This document shows positions 44,176 to 53,119 of a stretch of 64,000 nt of DNA, piece after piece; the stretch's first letter is position 1; each line of letters begins with the position of its first letter. This stretch comes from Pseudofrankia inefficax (GTDB lineage Bacteria > Actinomycetota > Actinomycetes > Frankiales > Frankiaceae). The notes beneath the pieces were generated by a model. The model saw nothing but the letters and a program-made list of their open reading frames with translations. It searched no databases and was not told the DNA's origin. The DNA lies in the NCBI RefSeq assembly GCF_000166135.1, contig NC_014666.1, forward strand, positions 8,370,001-8,434,000, given 5' to 3'. The translations under genes were made by a program, and so were the position numbers.

Positions 44176-44784
44176 TCAGCTGTCGGCGAACAGGTCGTCG
44201 AAGAGAGTTGGGGCCGGCGCGGGCAGCGCGCCTTCGATGCGAAGGATCCGCTGTTTCGTCGCGGCACCGCCGGGGGCGGAGAACCCGCCGAGCGCGCCAC
44301 CGGCGGCCAGCACCCGATGGCACGGAACGATGATCGGCACCGGGTTGCGGCCCAGCGCCTGGCCGACCGCCTGCGCCGCGCCCGGCATGCCGAGCCGGGC
44401 CGCGACCTCGCCGTAGGTCAGGGTCGACCCGGGCGGAATCGCCCGCGTCACCTCGTACACCCGCCGGTGGAAGTCAGGCATACCGTCAAGATCGACGCGG
44501 ATGTCGGCCAGGTCGATCGGCTCACCGGCGAGGAGCGCGATCATGCCGTCGATCGCCGCCGCCACCGCGGGCGGGGGTTCACCTTCCACGAAGTCCGGAT
44601 GCTCGGCCGCCAGCGAGGCCCGGGTGGCCGCGTGACCCGCGATCTCGTCGGCTCCGTCGGGCCGGGCCGGCAACGCCACGCCGACGATTACCTCGTCACG
44701 CCAGGCGACGCCGCAGCAGCCGACCGCCGTGCCGAACAGTGCGAACCCGACTCCCGCGAACCCGGTCCCAACCATGAGACCCAT
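44176..44784 (-). CDS. ogt: Methylated-DNA--protein-cysteine methyltransferase
   Basis: The 202-residue protein has the AGT/Ogt active site PVPIIVPCHRVLAAGGALGG with the acceptor Cys, the helix-turn-helix TYGEVAARLGMPGAAQAVGQ, and an N-terminal RNase H-like domain. It repairs O6-alkylguanine by irreversible self-alkylation. The ATG at 44784 is chosen; ATG 44775 is equally possible. Alone, without an Ada or AlkA partner in view. Confidence 0.92.
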   Translation of the reverse strand: MGLMVGTGFAGVGFALFGTAVGCCGVAWRDEVIVGVALPARPDGADEIAGHAATRASLAAEHPDFVEGEPPPAVAAAIDGMIALLAGEPIDLADIRVDLDGMPDFHRRVYEVTRAIPPGSTLTYGEVAARLGMPGAAQAVGQALGRNPVPIIVPCHRVLAAGGALGGFSAPGGAATKQRILRIEGALPAPAPTLFDDLFADS

Positions 44785-45106
44785 CGTGCCCGCCGGCACC
44801 GACAAATTCGGCACTGGCCACGGTCGCCCCGGGGCGCCACCCGTAGGCGTGGACCCGGCCGACTGTCGCAGGCGCGGGCCCGGCCACCCATTCGAAGAGG
44901 CGATCGACGGGCCGGCGAGACCGGTGGGCAGCAGGCGCAATGCCGCGGGCTGGCCGGCAAGGAGGGGGCCGTCGGTGGCGGCGTGCCAGCCGGGTGGCGG
45001 CGTCGAACGCGGCCGCGGGGTCGAGGCGGGCAGTGTGGGTGTGGTGGGTGTGGTGGCCGGTGTGGCGCCGATCGCCGGCGGCCCCTGGGGTCCGGACCGG
45101 GTCCGG
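44785..45106. other. Intergenic region between two minus-strand genes
   Basis: About 320 bases, very GC-rich with GGTGTGGTGGGTGTGG-like runs. No start codon with a ribosome-binding site or recognisable domain was found. Confidence 0.4.
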
Positions 45107-45754
45107 CTACTCGTGCTCGCCGCCGGCCGTGTACTGGGGTTTGACGCCGTCCGGGCGGTAGGTCTTGACGGGCGCCCCGGACGGGTCGGTGCCGAGCGTG
45201 TTGCCGCATTTCGTCGAGAACCAGTGCGTCGGGCCGGCGGTCGGCCGCCAGCTCTCGATATCGAAGGTGTCGCCGGTGGCGTAGCCCTTGCCGCCGCCGA
45301 GCGCTGGAACGAGCGCGAGCGACTCGTGGCAGCGCAACTGGTCCTGCAGGCTGGCCCCGACGGCGCCGTCCAAACCGGTGAAGCCGGCGGACGGAGTCAG
45401 GCAGCGCCGGATCGCCTGCCACATCACGTTGGTGGCCGCATCCCTGTCGCTCGCGTGCCGGCCGTCCGAGGTGGGCCGCAACGAGACCCGGAAGTCCCCG
45501 TTCGACCACTTCTCAACGGTGATCTCCGCGACGTACTGGCTCGCACCGCAGTAAGGCGCGCCATCGGCACGCGCGGCGGAGCCCGGACTGGCCAGGGGTG
45601 CCGCCGAGGGCGTCGGCGACGGGGTGTGCGAGCGGTCGGCGGCGGTGGACTCGGTCGAGGTGGCCGGCCCACAGGCCGTGGCGACCGCGGCGGTCAGCGC
45701 CAGCAATGCAACCGTCCGGATGCTGACCAGTCTGCCCGTCGACAAGCACCGCAC
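45107..45754 (-). CDS. DUF2599-domain lipoprotein
   Basis: The 215-residue protein has a signal sequence (SIRTVALLALTAAVATAC) with a lipobox-like ATAC, a Ser/Thr/Pro linker, and a DUF2599-type domain: EITVEKWSNGDFRVSLRPT, a paired-Cys segment around QAIRRCL and DQLRCHES, and DTFDIESWRPTAGP. The function of this secreted family is unknown. TAGGCT on the minus strand (45767-45762) lies 7 bases before the GTG at 45754, suggesting a leaderless start. Confidence 0.75.
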   Translation of the reverse strand: MRCLSTGRLVSIRTVALLALTAAVATACGPATSTESTAADRSHTPSPTPSAAPLASPGSAARADGAPYCGASQYVAEITVEKWSNGDFRVSLRPTSDGRHASDRDAATNVMWQAIRRCLTPSAGFTGLDGAVGASLQDQLRCHESLALVPALGGGKGYATGDTFDIESWRPTAGPTHWFSTKCGNTLGTDPSGAPVKTYRPDGVKPQYTAGGEHE

Positions 45755-45878
45755 GGCCCCGAGCCTATGGCGAGGCCACCGGTTGCGCCGCCAGGTGCCA
45801 CGCGTGACCTGCGCCCGCCTCGACCCGATCCACCGGAGTCGCCGGATTTGTCGGACGATCAGCGGGTAGGGCGGGATC

Positions 45879-46025
45879 ATGCTTGCACTCGCCGCCGCCC
45901 TTTGTTTCCTACTCGCCGCCTTCGGGGTCGACTCCTCCGATGTCAACCTCGTCTGGCTCGGACTCGCCTTCCTCGCCGCCGACTTCGCGTTCCCGTATCG
46001 CTTCAGCCAGTTCAGACGCCGGTAG
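45879..46025 (+). CDS. 48-residue two-helix membrane protein
   Basis: The product starts MLALAAALCFLLAAFGV, has a short polar turn (DSSDVN), a second helix LVWLGLAFLAADFAF and a basic tail FRRR. Miniproteins with exactly this pattern are widespread in actinobacteria. A GGCGGGA lies before the ATG and a strong hairpin follows the stop. Confidence 0.6.
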   Translation: MLALAAALCFLLAAFGVDSSDVNLVWLGLAFLAADFAFPYRFSQFRRR

Positions 46026-46059
46026 TCAGGACGGTCCCAACTCCCTGCCTCATGAGGCC

Positions 46060-46095
46060 GCCGTGCGACCTGGCCTTACCGGCGGGTCGCACGGC
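46060..46095 (+). terminator. Stem-loop terminator
   Basis: A perfect 11-bp stem (GCCGTGCGACC and its complement) with a 14-base loop lies 35 bases past the small membrane protein gene. Confidence 0.7.
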
Positions 46096-46198
46096 GCCTC
46101 AGCGCCAGGCTTTCTGGCTCCCTCGGCCCAGCGGACCAATCGCCTTTTGCCCTCCAATGCCGCCTCCGACAAGCCTCGCCCGTTCCGGGCATCCCCTT

Positions 46199-46272
46199 CA
46201 TCGCCGTTTCGGCCCTCCGGCGGCCGCTACCGGGTCTGTCTCATGGCCACCAGCGGGCGAAAACCACGATCA
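46199..46272. repeat. Dispersed palindromic element, copy 4
   Basis: Begins CATCGCCGTTTCGGCCCTCC and ends with the complement-like GGGCGAAAACCACGATC. A diverged leader (TGCCGCCTCCGACAAGCC, about 46158) links it to copies 3 and 5. Confidence 0.75.
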
Positions 46273-46306
46273 AGGCGACGTGCGGACCGTGCCGGTCACA
46301 GCGCTA

Positions 46307-46364
46307 ATGGTCGCGAATCGAGCCTGATCGCGGCCATTGGAGGGTCAGATTCGCGGTCATGATC
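46307..46364. repeat. Short variant of the palindromic element
   Basis: GGTCGCGAATC and its near complement GATTCGCGGTC frame a shorter hairpin ending CATGATC. It follows copy 4 by 35 bases and looks like a shortened family member. Confidence 0.5.
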
Positions 46365-46499
46365 TGGCCACCGAGGCAGGGCTTGGCGATGGGATCGAAA
46401 CCCGACCAAACGCCGAGCCGTGGCTGCGCATGCCGAGTCGGGGTCGAGGCCCCGACCCGGAACCCCCTACCGCGATCCGCGGGAGGCGTCAGCCGTTCC

Positions 46500-47063
46500 T
46501 TACTTGGCGGCGGCCTTCATGGCCTTTTTGAAGTCTCGGACCTGGCTGCGGGTCTCGGGGCTGGTGATGTCGGCGACCGAGCGGAGGCTGCCTACCTCGC
46601 CAAAGGGAGCGCTTGCCTCGCGCCAGCCGGCCGGCGTGACCCCAAGCTGCTTACCGAGCAGAGCAACGAAAATCTTGGCCTTCTGCTCGCCGAAGCCGGG
46701 CAGCTTGCCGATCCGGCGCAGCAGGTCCTTTCCATCGGCAGCCGTCGTCCACACCGAAGCTGCGTCACCGCCGTACTGGTCGACGAGGAGTTGGCACAGC
46801 GCCTGGACCCGCTTGGCCATCGAACCGGGGAACCGGTGCAACGCCGGCACCTGCGCGAAGACCGCGCCCAGCTCGTCCGGATCGAACGAGGCCAGCTCCG
46901 CGACGTCCAGCGACCGGCCAAGCCGCTTGGTCAGCTCCAGCGGGGCCGCGAATGCTCGCTCCAGCGGGATCTGCTGGTCGAGCACCATCCCGATCAGCAG
47001 CGCCAACGGGTCGTTCGTCAGCAGTTCGTCAGCTTCGTCTATCTGGCTCAGGTGCAGTCCCAC
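46500..47063 (-). CDS. HhH-GPD base-excision DNA glycosylase
   Basis: The 187-residue protein has the N-terminal NDPLALLIGMVLDQQIPLER and the hairpin-helix-hairpin with GPD-like loop KLPGFGEQKAKIFVALLGK. In this family the catalytic Asp usually follows the HhH; here the region reads GVTPAGWREAS without a clear Asp, so activity is uncertain. Short for the superfamily but typical of the actinobacterial HhH-GPD subgroup. Confidence 0.82.
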   Translation of the reverse strand: MGLHLSQIDEADELLTNDPLALLIGMVLDQQIPLERAFAAPLELTKRLGRSLDVAELASFDPDELGAVFAQVPALHRFPGSMAKRVQALCQLLVDQYGGDAASVWTTAADGKDLLRRIGKLPGFGEQKAKIFVALLGKQLGVTPAGWREASAPFGEVGSLRSVADITSPETRSQVRDFKKAMKAAAK

Positions 47064-47329
47064 ATCGTTACGGTAGCCGACCGTCTCGCGACCACCGCTC
47101 GACCTTCGATCAGGTCACCGTGTCGTCGGTGTACTCCCGACGGGAGCCGAGGCCGGATCCCTGGGCTACCCTGACGGTAGGGCGTGATCCACGCCTAACC
47201 TCGGAGGGTCGTCCCAGCGCGACCACGGTGAGAGGCAAAGGGGCTCCGGCCTCGGATCGTCGTCATAGGTCCGCTCGTCTCGAACGTCGACGGCCGCTGG
47301 GTGCTCGACGTCGGGACGCGGGAGAGCCG
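47064..47329. other. Divergent intergenic region
   Basis: No gene is supported. The end carries GGGAGAG, the ribosome-binding site for the ATG at 47330. Confidence 0.4.
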
Positions 47330-48312
47330 ATGACGGCGAACAAGGCGTTCAAGCAGCGCGTGCGCGAACGAGCGCGCAGGACGGGCGAGTCCTACACCGC
47401 CGCGCTTCGGCACTTCCGGCAGCCCTCCGAAGGAATCGCCGTGCCGAACACCAATCCCTTCCGGATTTCGGTCGCCCAGCTCGACGCACCCACGGATCCT
47501 CGTGATGCCGCCGCGTTTCACCGGGTGGGCCACGATGTGCGCCGCCTGATGACCGAGGCCCGCGATCAAGGCGCTCGCCTCATTCATTTCTGCGAGGGGG
47601 CACTCTTTGCTCGCCGAACAAGCGGATCCTGTCCAGCGATCCGACCACCATGGCGGACGCCGACTGGAGCCGCTTCGACTGGGCGGCTCAGCGCGACCAG
47701 CTTGCGGCGATCAGGAAACACGCCGCGGCATTGCGTCTGTGGACAGTCGTGGGAGCAGTTCACCAACTCACCGAGCCGCATCGTCCGCACAACAGCCTTT
47801 ACGTGATCGACGACCACGGCCGTATCATCACCCGCTACGACGAACGGATGCTGTCCAACACCAAGGTTAGCTATTTGTACACTCCCGGCACCACGCCGGT
47901 CACCTTCGACGTCGACGAGGTGCGGTTCGGGTGCGCGCTCGGGATGGAAAGCCAGTATCCGGAGCTGTTCGCCGAGTACGAGCGAGCTGACGTTCACTGC
48001 GTGCTGCTCTCCACCATGGACAATGGCACCGTCTTCGGCCTGCAGACACAGGCGCACGCCAGCACCAACAGCTACTGGGTCAGCTATGCCACGGTCGCCG
48101 CCGACGCTGCCGCCGCGCCATCCGGAGTCGCCGGGCCTGACGGCCGCTGGGCGACCCGATGCGGACCGGACGCCACCACGGCCCTCGCCACCGTCGACAT
48201 GGACCGCGAACATGAAGGCCTCGCGCGTCCCTGGCGGCGGACGGCCCGCGCCGGCAGGTACGCCAGCGCGGTCGTCGACGACGATCCTCGAGCACAACGA
48301 AGCTCGCTCTGA
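47330..48312 (+). pseudogene. Frameshifted carbon-nitrogen hydrolase (nitrilase family) with N-terminal leader
   Basis: The first frame encodes a 30-residue leader (MTANKAFKQRVRERARRTGE onward), then nitrilase strands (FRISVAQLDAPTD) and the catalytic Glu in HFCEGAL. At about 47610 the homology moves to another frame: SPNKRILSSDP, HNSLYVIDDHGRIITRYDER, the nucleophile Cys in FGCALGMESQ, and ARPWRRTARAGRY at the end. One missing or two extra bases explain it. The catalytic Lys expected in YDKR is Glu (YDER). The frameshift plus the lost Lys point to a decaying gene. Confidence 0.75.
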
Positions 48313-48389
48313 CGCCAAGGACGCTACGGGCGCCCGGAGCGTTCGCCCATCCCGGGTAGACGCTCCGGAGCATCCACCCGCGCTACCGG

Positions 48390-48701
48390 TTAGATCAGCA
48401 GGTAGTCAGTGTCGTCGCGGTAGGCCTCGTAGGCGTCGCCATCCAGGTAGTGGCACCACGGAAGCTGCGAATCAGAGAAGCCCGCCGATAACTAGTGCCG
48501 CCTCGGACAACGTCTACTCGCTCCGATCCCCAAACATGATCGCCGCTTCAGCCCTAAGACGGTTGTGACCAGGGCCGATACACGACCACCTGAGAGCGAA
48601 AACGGCGATCGCTCCGCCAGGCCGGCCTTCGCCGTCACGGCACTGGACGCCTTACCGGCGGCGGGCCTCTCGACCTTCGCGAGATCGCTGAAAGTTCCCA
48701 C
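48390..48701 (-). pseudogene. Gene remnant interrupted by a palindromic element
   Basis: On the minus strand a GTG at 48701 (preceded by TACTGT) opens VGTFSDLAKVERPAAGKASS. The frame then enters repeat copy 5. On the far side a startless fragment reads SDSQLPWCHYLDGD, AYEAYRDDTDYLLI and a stop at 48390. The fragment ends within 3 bases of the repeat boundary. The two pieces may be one gene split by the repeat, or two unrelated scraps. No family is recognised. Confidence 0.4.
48494..48642. repeat. Dispersed palindromic element, copy 5 with conserved flanks
   Basis: Leader 48494-48534, hairpin core 48535-48610 (CATGATCGCCGCTTCAGCCC outward to AAAACGGCGATC) and a trailer beginning CTCCGCCAGGCC shared with copy 3. 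Confidence 0.85.
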
Positions 48702-48796
48702 CCCTTGGGGATACAGTAGCGTCGTCGCACCGGATACCGGCCGTCTGTCCAGGACGGGCGGTCGACTCGGCGCGCGACAAAGGCGATTGATCGGCC

Positions 48797-49846
48797 GTGA
48801 TCCGTCATCTTCGTCGGCAGGAACAGGCAACAGACGTGGGCGAGTTACTGGTGACGCCGTGGCGCCGGTTTGGGCACGACCGGCTTTACGTGAATCTTCC
48901 GGACGGACAGAGTGCCGCGTGGTTCGACCTGCGCACCGGTCAGACCACCATCCTGCTGGACGCATATCGGGACGCGGCGCACGACGCGCTTGCCTCCTAC
49001 CTGGAAAAATCTTCGGAGCCCGCGGGCTACCCACTGCCGCCGCCACCCACGCGGTCGTCACCACCACCCGTGTCTCCGCCGGCACCGCTAACGGGATGGA
49101 CACCGGAGGTACCGGAGCCAACAGGCTCCTGGCCCGTGCCGGAGCAGCCTGCGTCGCAGCCCGGTTCGCCGCCCGCGCGGCCCCCAGCCGCCCGCAGCCC
49201 GGTCCGTGCGGCAGGCGGTCCCACGGACGACCTCGCCGCCAATCTGCCCGGCGCCGCGCTCCGCGCGAAGATCGAGGAGTTGACGCCGGGTTTCTGGCGG
49301 GCCCTGCTCAACCGTTTACTCCACCGGCCGGCGGAGACCGACGGATGGAGCAAGGGGCTGATCGGAGAGGAGATGGCGGGTGCCGAACTGGCCCGGCTCA
49401 CCACATGGGGCTGGCTGGTGCTGCATTCGATACCGCTGCCCCGGGACGTGGACATCGATCACCTGCTGATCGGCCCCGGCGGTGTGTTCACCATCAACAC
49501 GAAGCACCACGTCGGCGCCAGAGTCTGGGTGGGTGACCACGCGGTGAAAGTCGGTGGCCAGTCGCATCAATACCCGCGCAAGGCCCGCGCCGAGGCCAGT
49601 CGAGCGTCAGCCGCGCTGAGCCGGGCCTGCGGATTTGATGTGCCGGTGGAGGCAGTGCTGGCGTTCGTCGCACCGGAGAAGCTGACTTCATCTCCTCCGC
49701 GCGCGGAGGGTGATCTCATCCGTCTACATGCCATCCGTCACAGCCAGTTCATCACCTTCAAGGATTTCCCCACGGTATGGGACCGGCACCAGGTCGAACA
49801 GATCCACGCCGCGGCGCGCGACCGTCAGAACTGGCTGGACGCCTGA
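48797..49846 (+). CDS. NERD-domain protein
   Basis: The 349-residue protein has an N-terminal domain of about 75 residues (WRRFGHDRLYVNLPDG, AAWFDLRTGQTTI), a Pro-rich linker, and a NERD (nuclease-related) domain: GEEMAGAELARLTTWGWLVL, DVDIDHLLIGPGGVFTINTK with the D and K of a restriction-like fold, and VEAVLAFVAPEKL. A role in DNA processing or defence is possible but unproven. It starts at GTG 48797 without a strong ribosome-binding site. Confidence 0.82.
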   Translation: MIRHLRRQEQATDVGELLVTPWRRFGHDRLYVNLPDGQSAAWFDLRTGQTTILLDAYRDAAHDALASYLEKSSEPAGYPLPPPPTRSSPPPVSPPAPLTGWTPEVPEPTGSWPVPEQPASQPGSPPARPPAARSPVRAAGGPTDDLAANLPGAALRAKIEELTPGFWRALLNRLLHRPAETDGWSKGLIGEEMAGAELARLTTWGWLVLHSIPLPRDVDIDHLLIGPGGVFTINTKHHVGARVWVGDHAVKVGGQSHQYPRKARAEASRASAALSRACGFDVPVEAVLAFVAPEKLTSSPPRAEGDLIRLHAIRHSQFITFKDFPTVWDRHQVEQIHAAARDRQNWLDA

Positions 49847-49967
49847 GCTGGACCTGCCGGTCACCCAGTTCCCGACGGCGACCGGCAGGACGGGGCCCAG
49901 GCTCACCCGGATGCCTTCCGCTGACGCGACACATCGGCCGGGCATCCAGCCATCCGGGCGGTGGCGC

Positions 49968-50135
49968 TCACCCGAGGCACGCCGCGAACACGCGAATCTC
50001 CCGGGCGACGGCGACCGGACGCTCCTGATGCACCATGTGGCCGGCCTTCTCGATGATCACGGGCCCGGCGGGTATAGGGCCGGCGGGCGCCAGGGCAGCG
50101 AGCGTCTCGGCGACGTGGACTGGTACAACGGAGGA
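49968..50135 (-). pseudogene. C-terminal fragment of an alpha/beta hydrolase
   Basis: The minus strand reads DSSVVPVHVAETLAALAPAG, then PVIIEKAGHMVHQERP and VAREIRVF, then stops at 49968. This is the last part of an alpha/beta hydrolase, with the catalytic His in AGHM. The frame has no start; homology ends within a few bases of the LysR start at 50141. The N-terminal part is absent, so it is a truncated remnant. Confidence 0.7.
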
Positions 50136-50140
50136 ATCGC

Positions 50141-51079
50141 GTGGAGCTGCGCCAGCTGCGGTACTTCGTCGCGGTCGCCGAGCATCGTCATTTCGGGCGG
50201 GCGGCGCAGCAACTGCACATCGTGCAACCGGCGGTAAGCCAGCAGGTCCAGCGGCTGGAACGCGAGCTGGGCCTGCCGCTGCTGGACCGGACGACCCGCC
50301 GCGTCGCGCTGACCAGCGCGGGTGAACGCTTCCTGGACCACGCCCGCGAGGTGATCGATGCCGCCGACCGGGCCCAGGCGGCGATGCGGCTGCTGCGCGC
50401 CGAGGCGCCGGCGGAGCTGCGCCTTGGCACCACGACCGGCCTCGGCGGACACCTCGCCCGCGCCCTCGACGAGTTCGCGCGACGCCGGCCCGGCGTCCGG
50501 GTGGAGCTGTCGCGGCTGCCCGAGGAGGAACGTCTGGCCCGGGTGTCCGACGGAGACCTGCATGCCGCGTTCGTCCGGCGGCGAGCCGACGCGGCGGTCC
50601 CTCGCGGGCTCGTGATGGCCGATGTGCTGACAGACCCGCTGGTGGCCGCTCTCCCGCAGGACGCCACGACTCCCCGTCGCCGGACGGTCCGGCTCGCGGA
50701 GCTCGCGCCGTTGTCGATCCGGCTGCCCGAGCGGCAGGCGAACCCCCTGCTCGTCGACGCCGTCACGCAGGCGTGCCGGCAGGCCGGCTTCGAGCCGAGG
50801 TTCGCCCCGGCCGGTGACGATCAGGACACGCTGGCGCTGATCGCGGCGGGCCGGTCGAGCTGGACGGTGTTCTTCTCCCCCAAGGCCGAGCTGCTGGAGC
50901 GCCAGGGCCTGCCCGGTGTCGCGTTCCGACGGATCGCCGCGCCGCGCATCACGATCGTCACCGCCCTCGTCTATCGCCGCGCGGGCGGGCATCCCGCGGT
51001 CGGCGACCTCGCCGACGCCGTGCGCGCCACCTGCCCGCCGCTCACGTCCTCGGACCTGGCCCGCCCCGCGTTGAGCTAG
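50141..51079 (+). CDS. LysR-family transcriptional regulator
   Basis: The 312-residue protein has the LysR helix-turn-helix (MELRQLRYFVAVAEHRHFGR, VQPAVSQQVQRLERELG) and a periplasmic-binding-like effector domain (RLGTTTGLGGHLARAL). The GTG follows GGAGG. LysR genes usually control a divergent neighbour; here the divergent gene is only a hydrolase fragment, so its original target may be lost. Confidence 0.93.
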   Translation: MELRQLRYFVAVAEHRHFGRAAQQLHIVQPAVSQQVQRLERELGLPLLDRTTRRVALTSAGERFLDHAREVIDAADRAQAAMRLLRAEAPAELRLGTTTGLGGHLARALDEFARRRPGVRVELSRLPEEERLARVSDGDLHAAFVRRRADAAVPRGLVMADVLTDPLVAALPQDATTPRRRTVRLAELAPLSIRLPERQANPLLVDAVTQACRQAGFEPRFAPAGDDQDTLALIAAGRSSWTVFFSPKAELLERQGLPGVAFRRIAAPRITIVTALVYRRAGGHPAVGDLADAVRATCPPLTSSDLARPALS

Positions 51080-51119
51080 GGCCGGGCCCGCGAAGGTCGG
51101 CCCGCGCCGCACCTCGGAC

Positions 51120-51196
51120 CATGATCGCGAGTTTGGCCCCGAAATGGTTGCGACCAGTGCCGATTCACGACCACCAGAGGGCCAAAACGGCGATCA
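51120..51196. repeat. Dispersed palindromic element, copy 6
   Basis: Begins CATGATCGCGAGTTTGGCCC and ends AGGGCCAAAACGGCGATC, with CGATTCACGACCACC in the right arm as in copy 3. It lies 40 bases after the LysR gene. Confidence 0.85.
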
Positions 51197-51274
51197 AGTC
51201 CGCTGTTCCAGGTCGAGCTGGCGGTCCGTATTCCCGTCTATGTTCCCCCGGCCGGTGCTGCGACGATCAGGCGC

Positions 51275-51787
51275 ATGACGAGCCTGGATCTGGTCACCGC
51301 CCGTCTGATCCTGCGTCCGGTCACGGCCGCCGACGTGGCGGATGTGGTCGCCACCTCCTGGGCGGCCGGCCGGCCGGACCACTGGGCCGACGACTACCCG
51401 GAAGACGGCGACCAGGGCATCGCCGAGCTGCTCAACCAGCGGCCGGAACTGCTCGGCCCCCGTGGCCACCGCCAGATCATCGAACAAGGCCGCGGCCTTG
51501 TCGTCGGAGGCATCGGGCTGTTCTGGCCGCCGGTCGACGGGCGGATCGAGATCGGCTACGGCGTGGTGCCATCCCGGCGAGGCCTCGGCTACGCCACCGA
51601 AGCCACCCTCGCGCTGGTCGAGTTCGCGTTCACGCTCCCGGGCGTGCGCACGATCTACGCCGACGTCGACCGGCTGAACCGACCGTCGATCCGGGTCCTG
51701 GTCAAGGCCGACTTCCTGCACGGCGAGACCAACGGCGACATGGCCCGCTTCCACCGCGACGCCCCGGCCGCCGAAACCACCGGCTGA
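51275..51787 (+). CDS. GNAT-family N-acetyltransferase
   Basis: The 170-residue protein has the RimJ/RimL-like layout: LVTARLILRPVTAADV, IEIGYGVVPSRRGLGYATEA (acetyl-CoA loop RRGLGYA) and RPSIRVLVKADFL. It transfers an acetyl group from acetyl-CoA to an unknown amine. Confidence 0.9.
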   Translation: MTSLDLVTARLILRPVTAADVADVVATSWAAGRPDHWADDYPEDGDQGIAELLNQRPELLGPRGHRQIIEQGRGLVVGGIGLFWPPVDGRIEIGYGVVPSRRGLGYATEATLALVEFAFTLPGVRTIYADVDRLNRPSIRVLVKADFLHGETNGDMARFHRDAPAAETTG

Positions 51788-51842
51788 CCGGGACGCGCGG
51801 CAGGACCGGCCGCGGTGGAACGGGCCGCGCGGCGGGACGGGC

Positions 51843-52427
51843 TTAGGCCGCGGTCACCTCCCAACGGGCGGCGAGCTCGTCGAACAGCGCGTCGTCCTCG
51901 TCGGGCGCCGCCGAACCGAGCCCCAGGCACAGAACTGCCTCGCCGGTGTGCACGAGGTACTCACGGACGGCCCAGACCCGGCCCGCGTCCCGACGGACGC
52001 AGTCAATCCGCGCGCCGGGCCGGCTGGCCACGGTCGTCTCGGTGAGCTCGAACTCGGCGAAGCCGGCGCTGGTCAGCGACTCACGGATCGACTCCGCATG
52101 CTCCAGCGGCGTCTGGCTCCGAAACACAGGGTTGCGGAAGACGATGACGCTGTGACGCCGATCGTCTGGCTCGGCGAACCGGGCCGTCTCCCACGGGCTG
52201 TTCTTCAGATTCGGCGGCCGCTCGGCCCAGTGCGAGGGAACCCAGACGGAGTACCCGTACTCAGGCTTCTCGACCTGCCGCCACGGGGTCTCGGGGACGT
52301 TCGGATCTGTCATCGCATGCTCCTCGGCGGGGCTGCGTCGCAGCTGCCGGAGGGCGGCGGTATAGGACTCGCCGGTACGCGACATCCGTGCTCGAACGAG
52401 TCGCTTGAGATTCTTGTTCGCCGTCAT
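51843..52427 (-). CDS. PsbP/LpqN-like protein with mobile N-terminal leader
   Basis: The 194-residue product begins with the leader MTANKNLKRLVRARMSRTGE, SYTAALRQLRR, nearly identical to the leader of the gene at 47330. The rest resembles the PsbP/LpqN-type fold: YGYSVWVPSHWAERPP, RHSVIVFRNPVF, then a helix and RVWAVREYLVHTGEAVLCLG. No signal peptide is present. AGAGG precedes the ATG at 52427. An internal ATG at the leader junction has its own GAGGAG, so a leaderless form may be made. Confidence 0.65.
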   Translation of the reverse strand: MTANKNLKRLVRARMSRTGESYTAALRQLRRSPAEEHAMTDPNVPETPWRQVEKPEYGYSVWVPSHWAERPPNLKNSPWETARFAEPDDRRHSVIVFRNPVFRSQTPLEHAESIRESLTSAGFAEFELTETTVASRPGARIDCVRRDAGRVWAVREYLVHTGEAVLCLGLGSAAPDEDDALFDELAARWEVTAA

Positions 52428-52632
52428 CCGACCTCTGCCACCGCGGGCACCGCCCCCCAGCGACACCGCCCACGGCGGGCGGATGGACAGCGATCCGAGG
52501 ACAGAGTCCCCTTTGCCTCCGCCGAGTGGCGCTGCTGGGGCGAGCCAAGGGAGGTTGGGCGGTAGATCAACGCCGAGACCTATTTTCCCCAGGCCCGCGA
52601 GTGGCCGTCAAGCGGCCTGGGCCCCGCCGCGG

Positions 52633-52908
52633 TCAGGAGGCCCAGGCGTGGGTGCGCAGCGCCACGATGCGGGGGTGGCGTTCCTCGACGCAGTAGCCGT
52701 ACTCGACGCGGCGGCGCCAGACCGTGAGCCGGCAGGAGCCGCCCTCGACCGTCCAGGTGCGCCGGCCGACGCGGTCCTCGATCTGCACCGGCTGCGGAGT
52801 GAGCGGCTCGGCGGAGCGCCGGTGCGCCCAGGTGTGCGCGGCCTCCCATTCCGGGAAGCTGCCAACCAGTTCGCCGTCGCCGTCGAACACGAGGTAGGGG
52901 CGGGTCAT
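52633..52908 (-). CDS. Small hypothetical protein
   Basis: A 91-residue product starting MTRPYLVFDGDGELVGSFPE, with WEAAHTWAHRR and a beta-rich C-terminus rich in Trp and Arg (RLTVWRRRVEYGYCVEERHP). The pattern suggests a small alpha/beta fold. GGAAAGG lies 9 bases before the ATG. No family is recognised. Confidence 0.6.
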   Translation of the reverse strand: MTRPYLVFDGDGELVGSFPEWEAAHTWAHRRSAEPLTPQPVQIEDRVGRRTWTVEGGSCRLTVWRRRVEYGYCVEERHPRIVALRTHAWAS

Positions 52909-53119
52909 CGTCGTCACGCCTTTCCAGGAGGCGGCGCGGGTTTCCCGATCGTCCTGGCGCTGGCGCCGTGTTCGGATCCCGGTCGCACGAGGCGGTCGGG
53001 GCTTTCCGGCCACGGACGTCCCGCCGACCGCCACGCTGCGGTCGGCACCCGGACGACGAAAGCGGCGCCGAAACGGACGCGGCCGGCGGCACTGACCGGT
53101 CGCGCGTCGAAGGTGGCCG

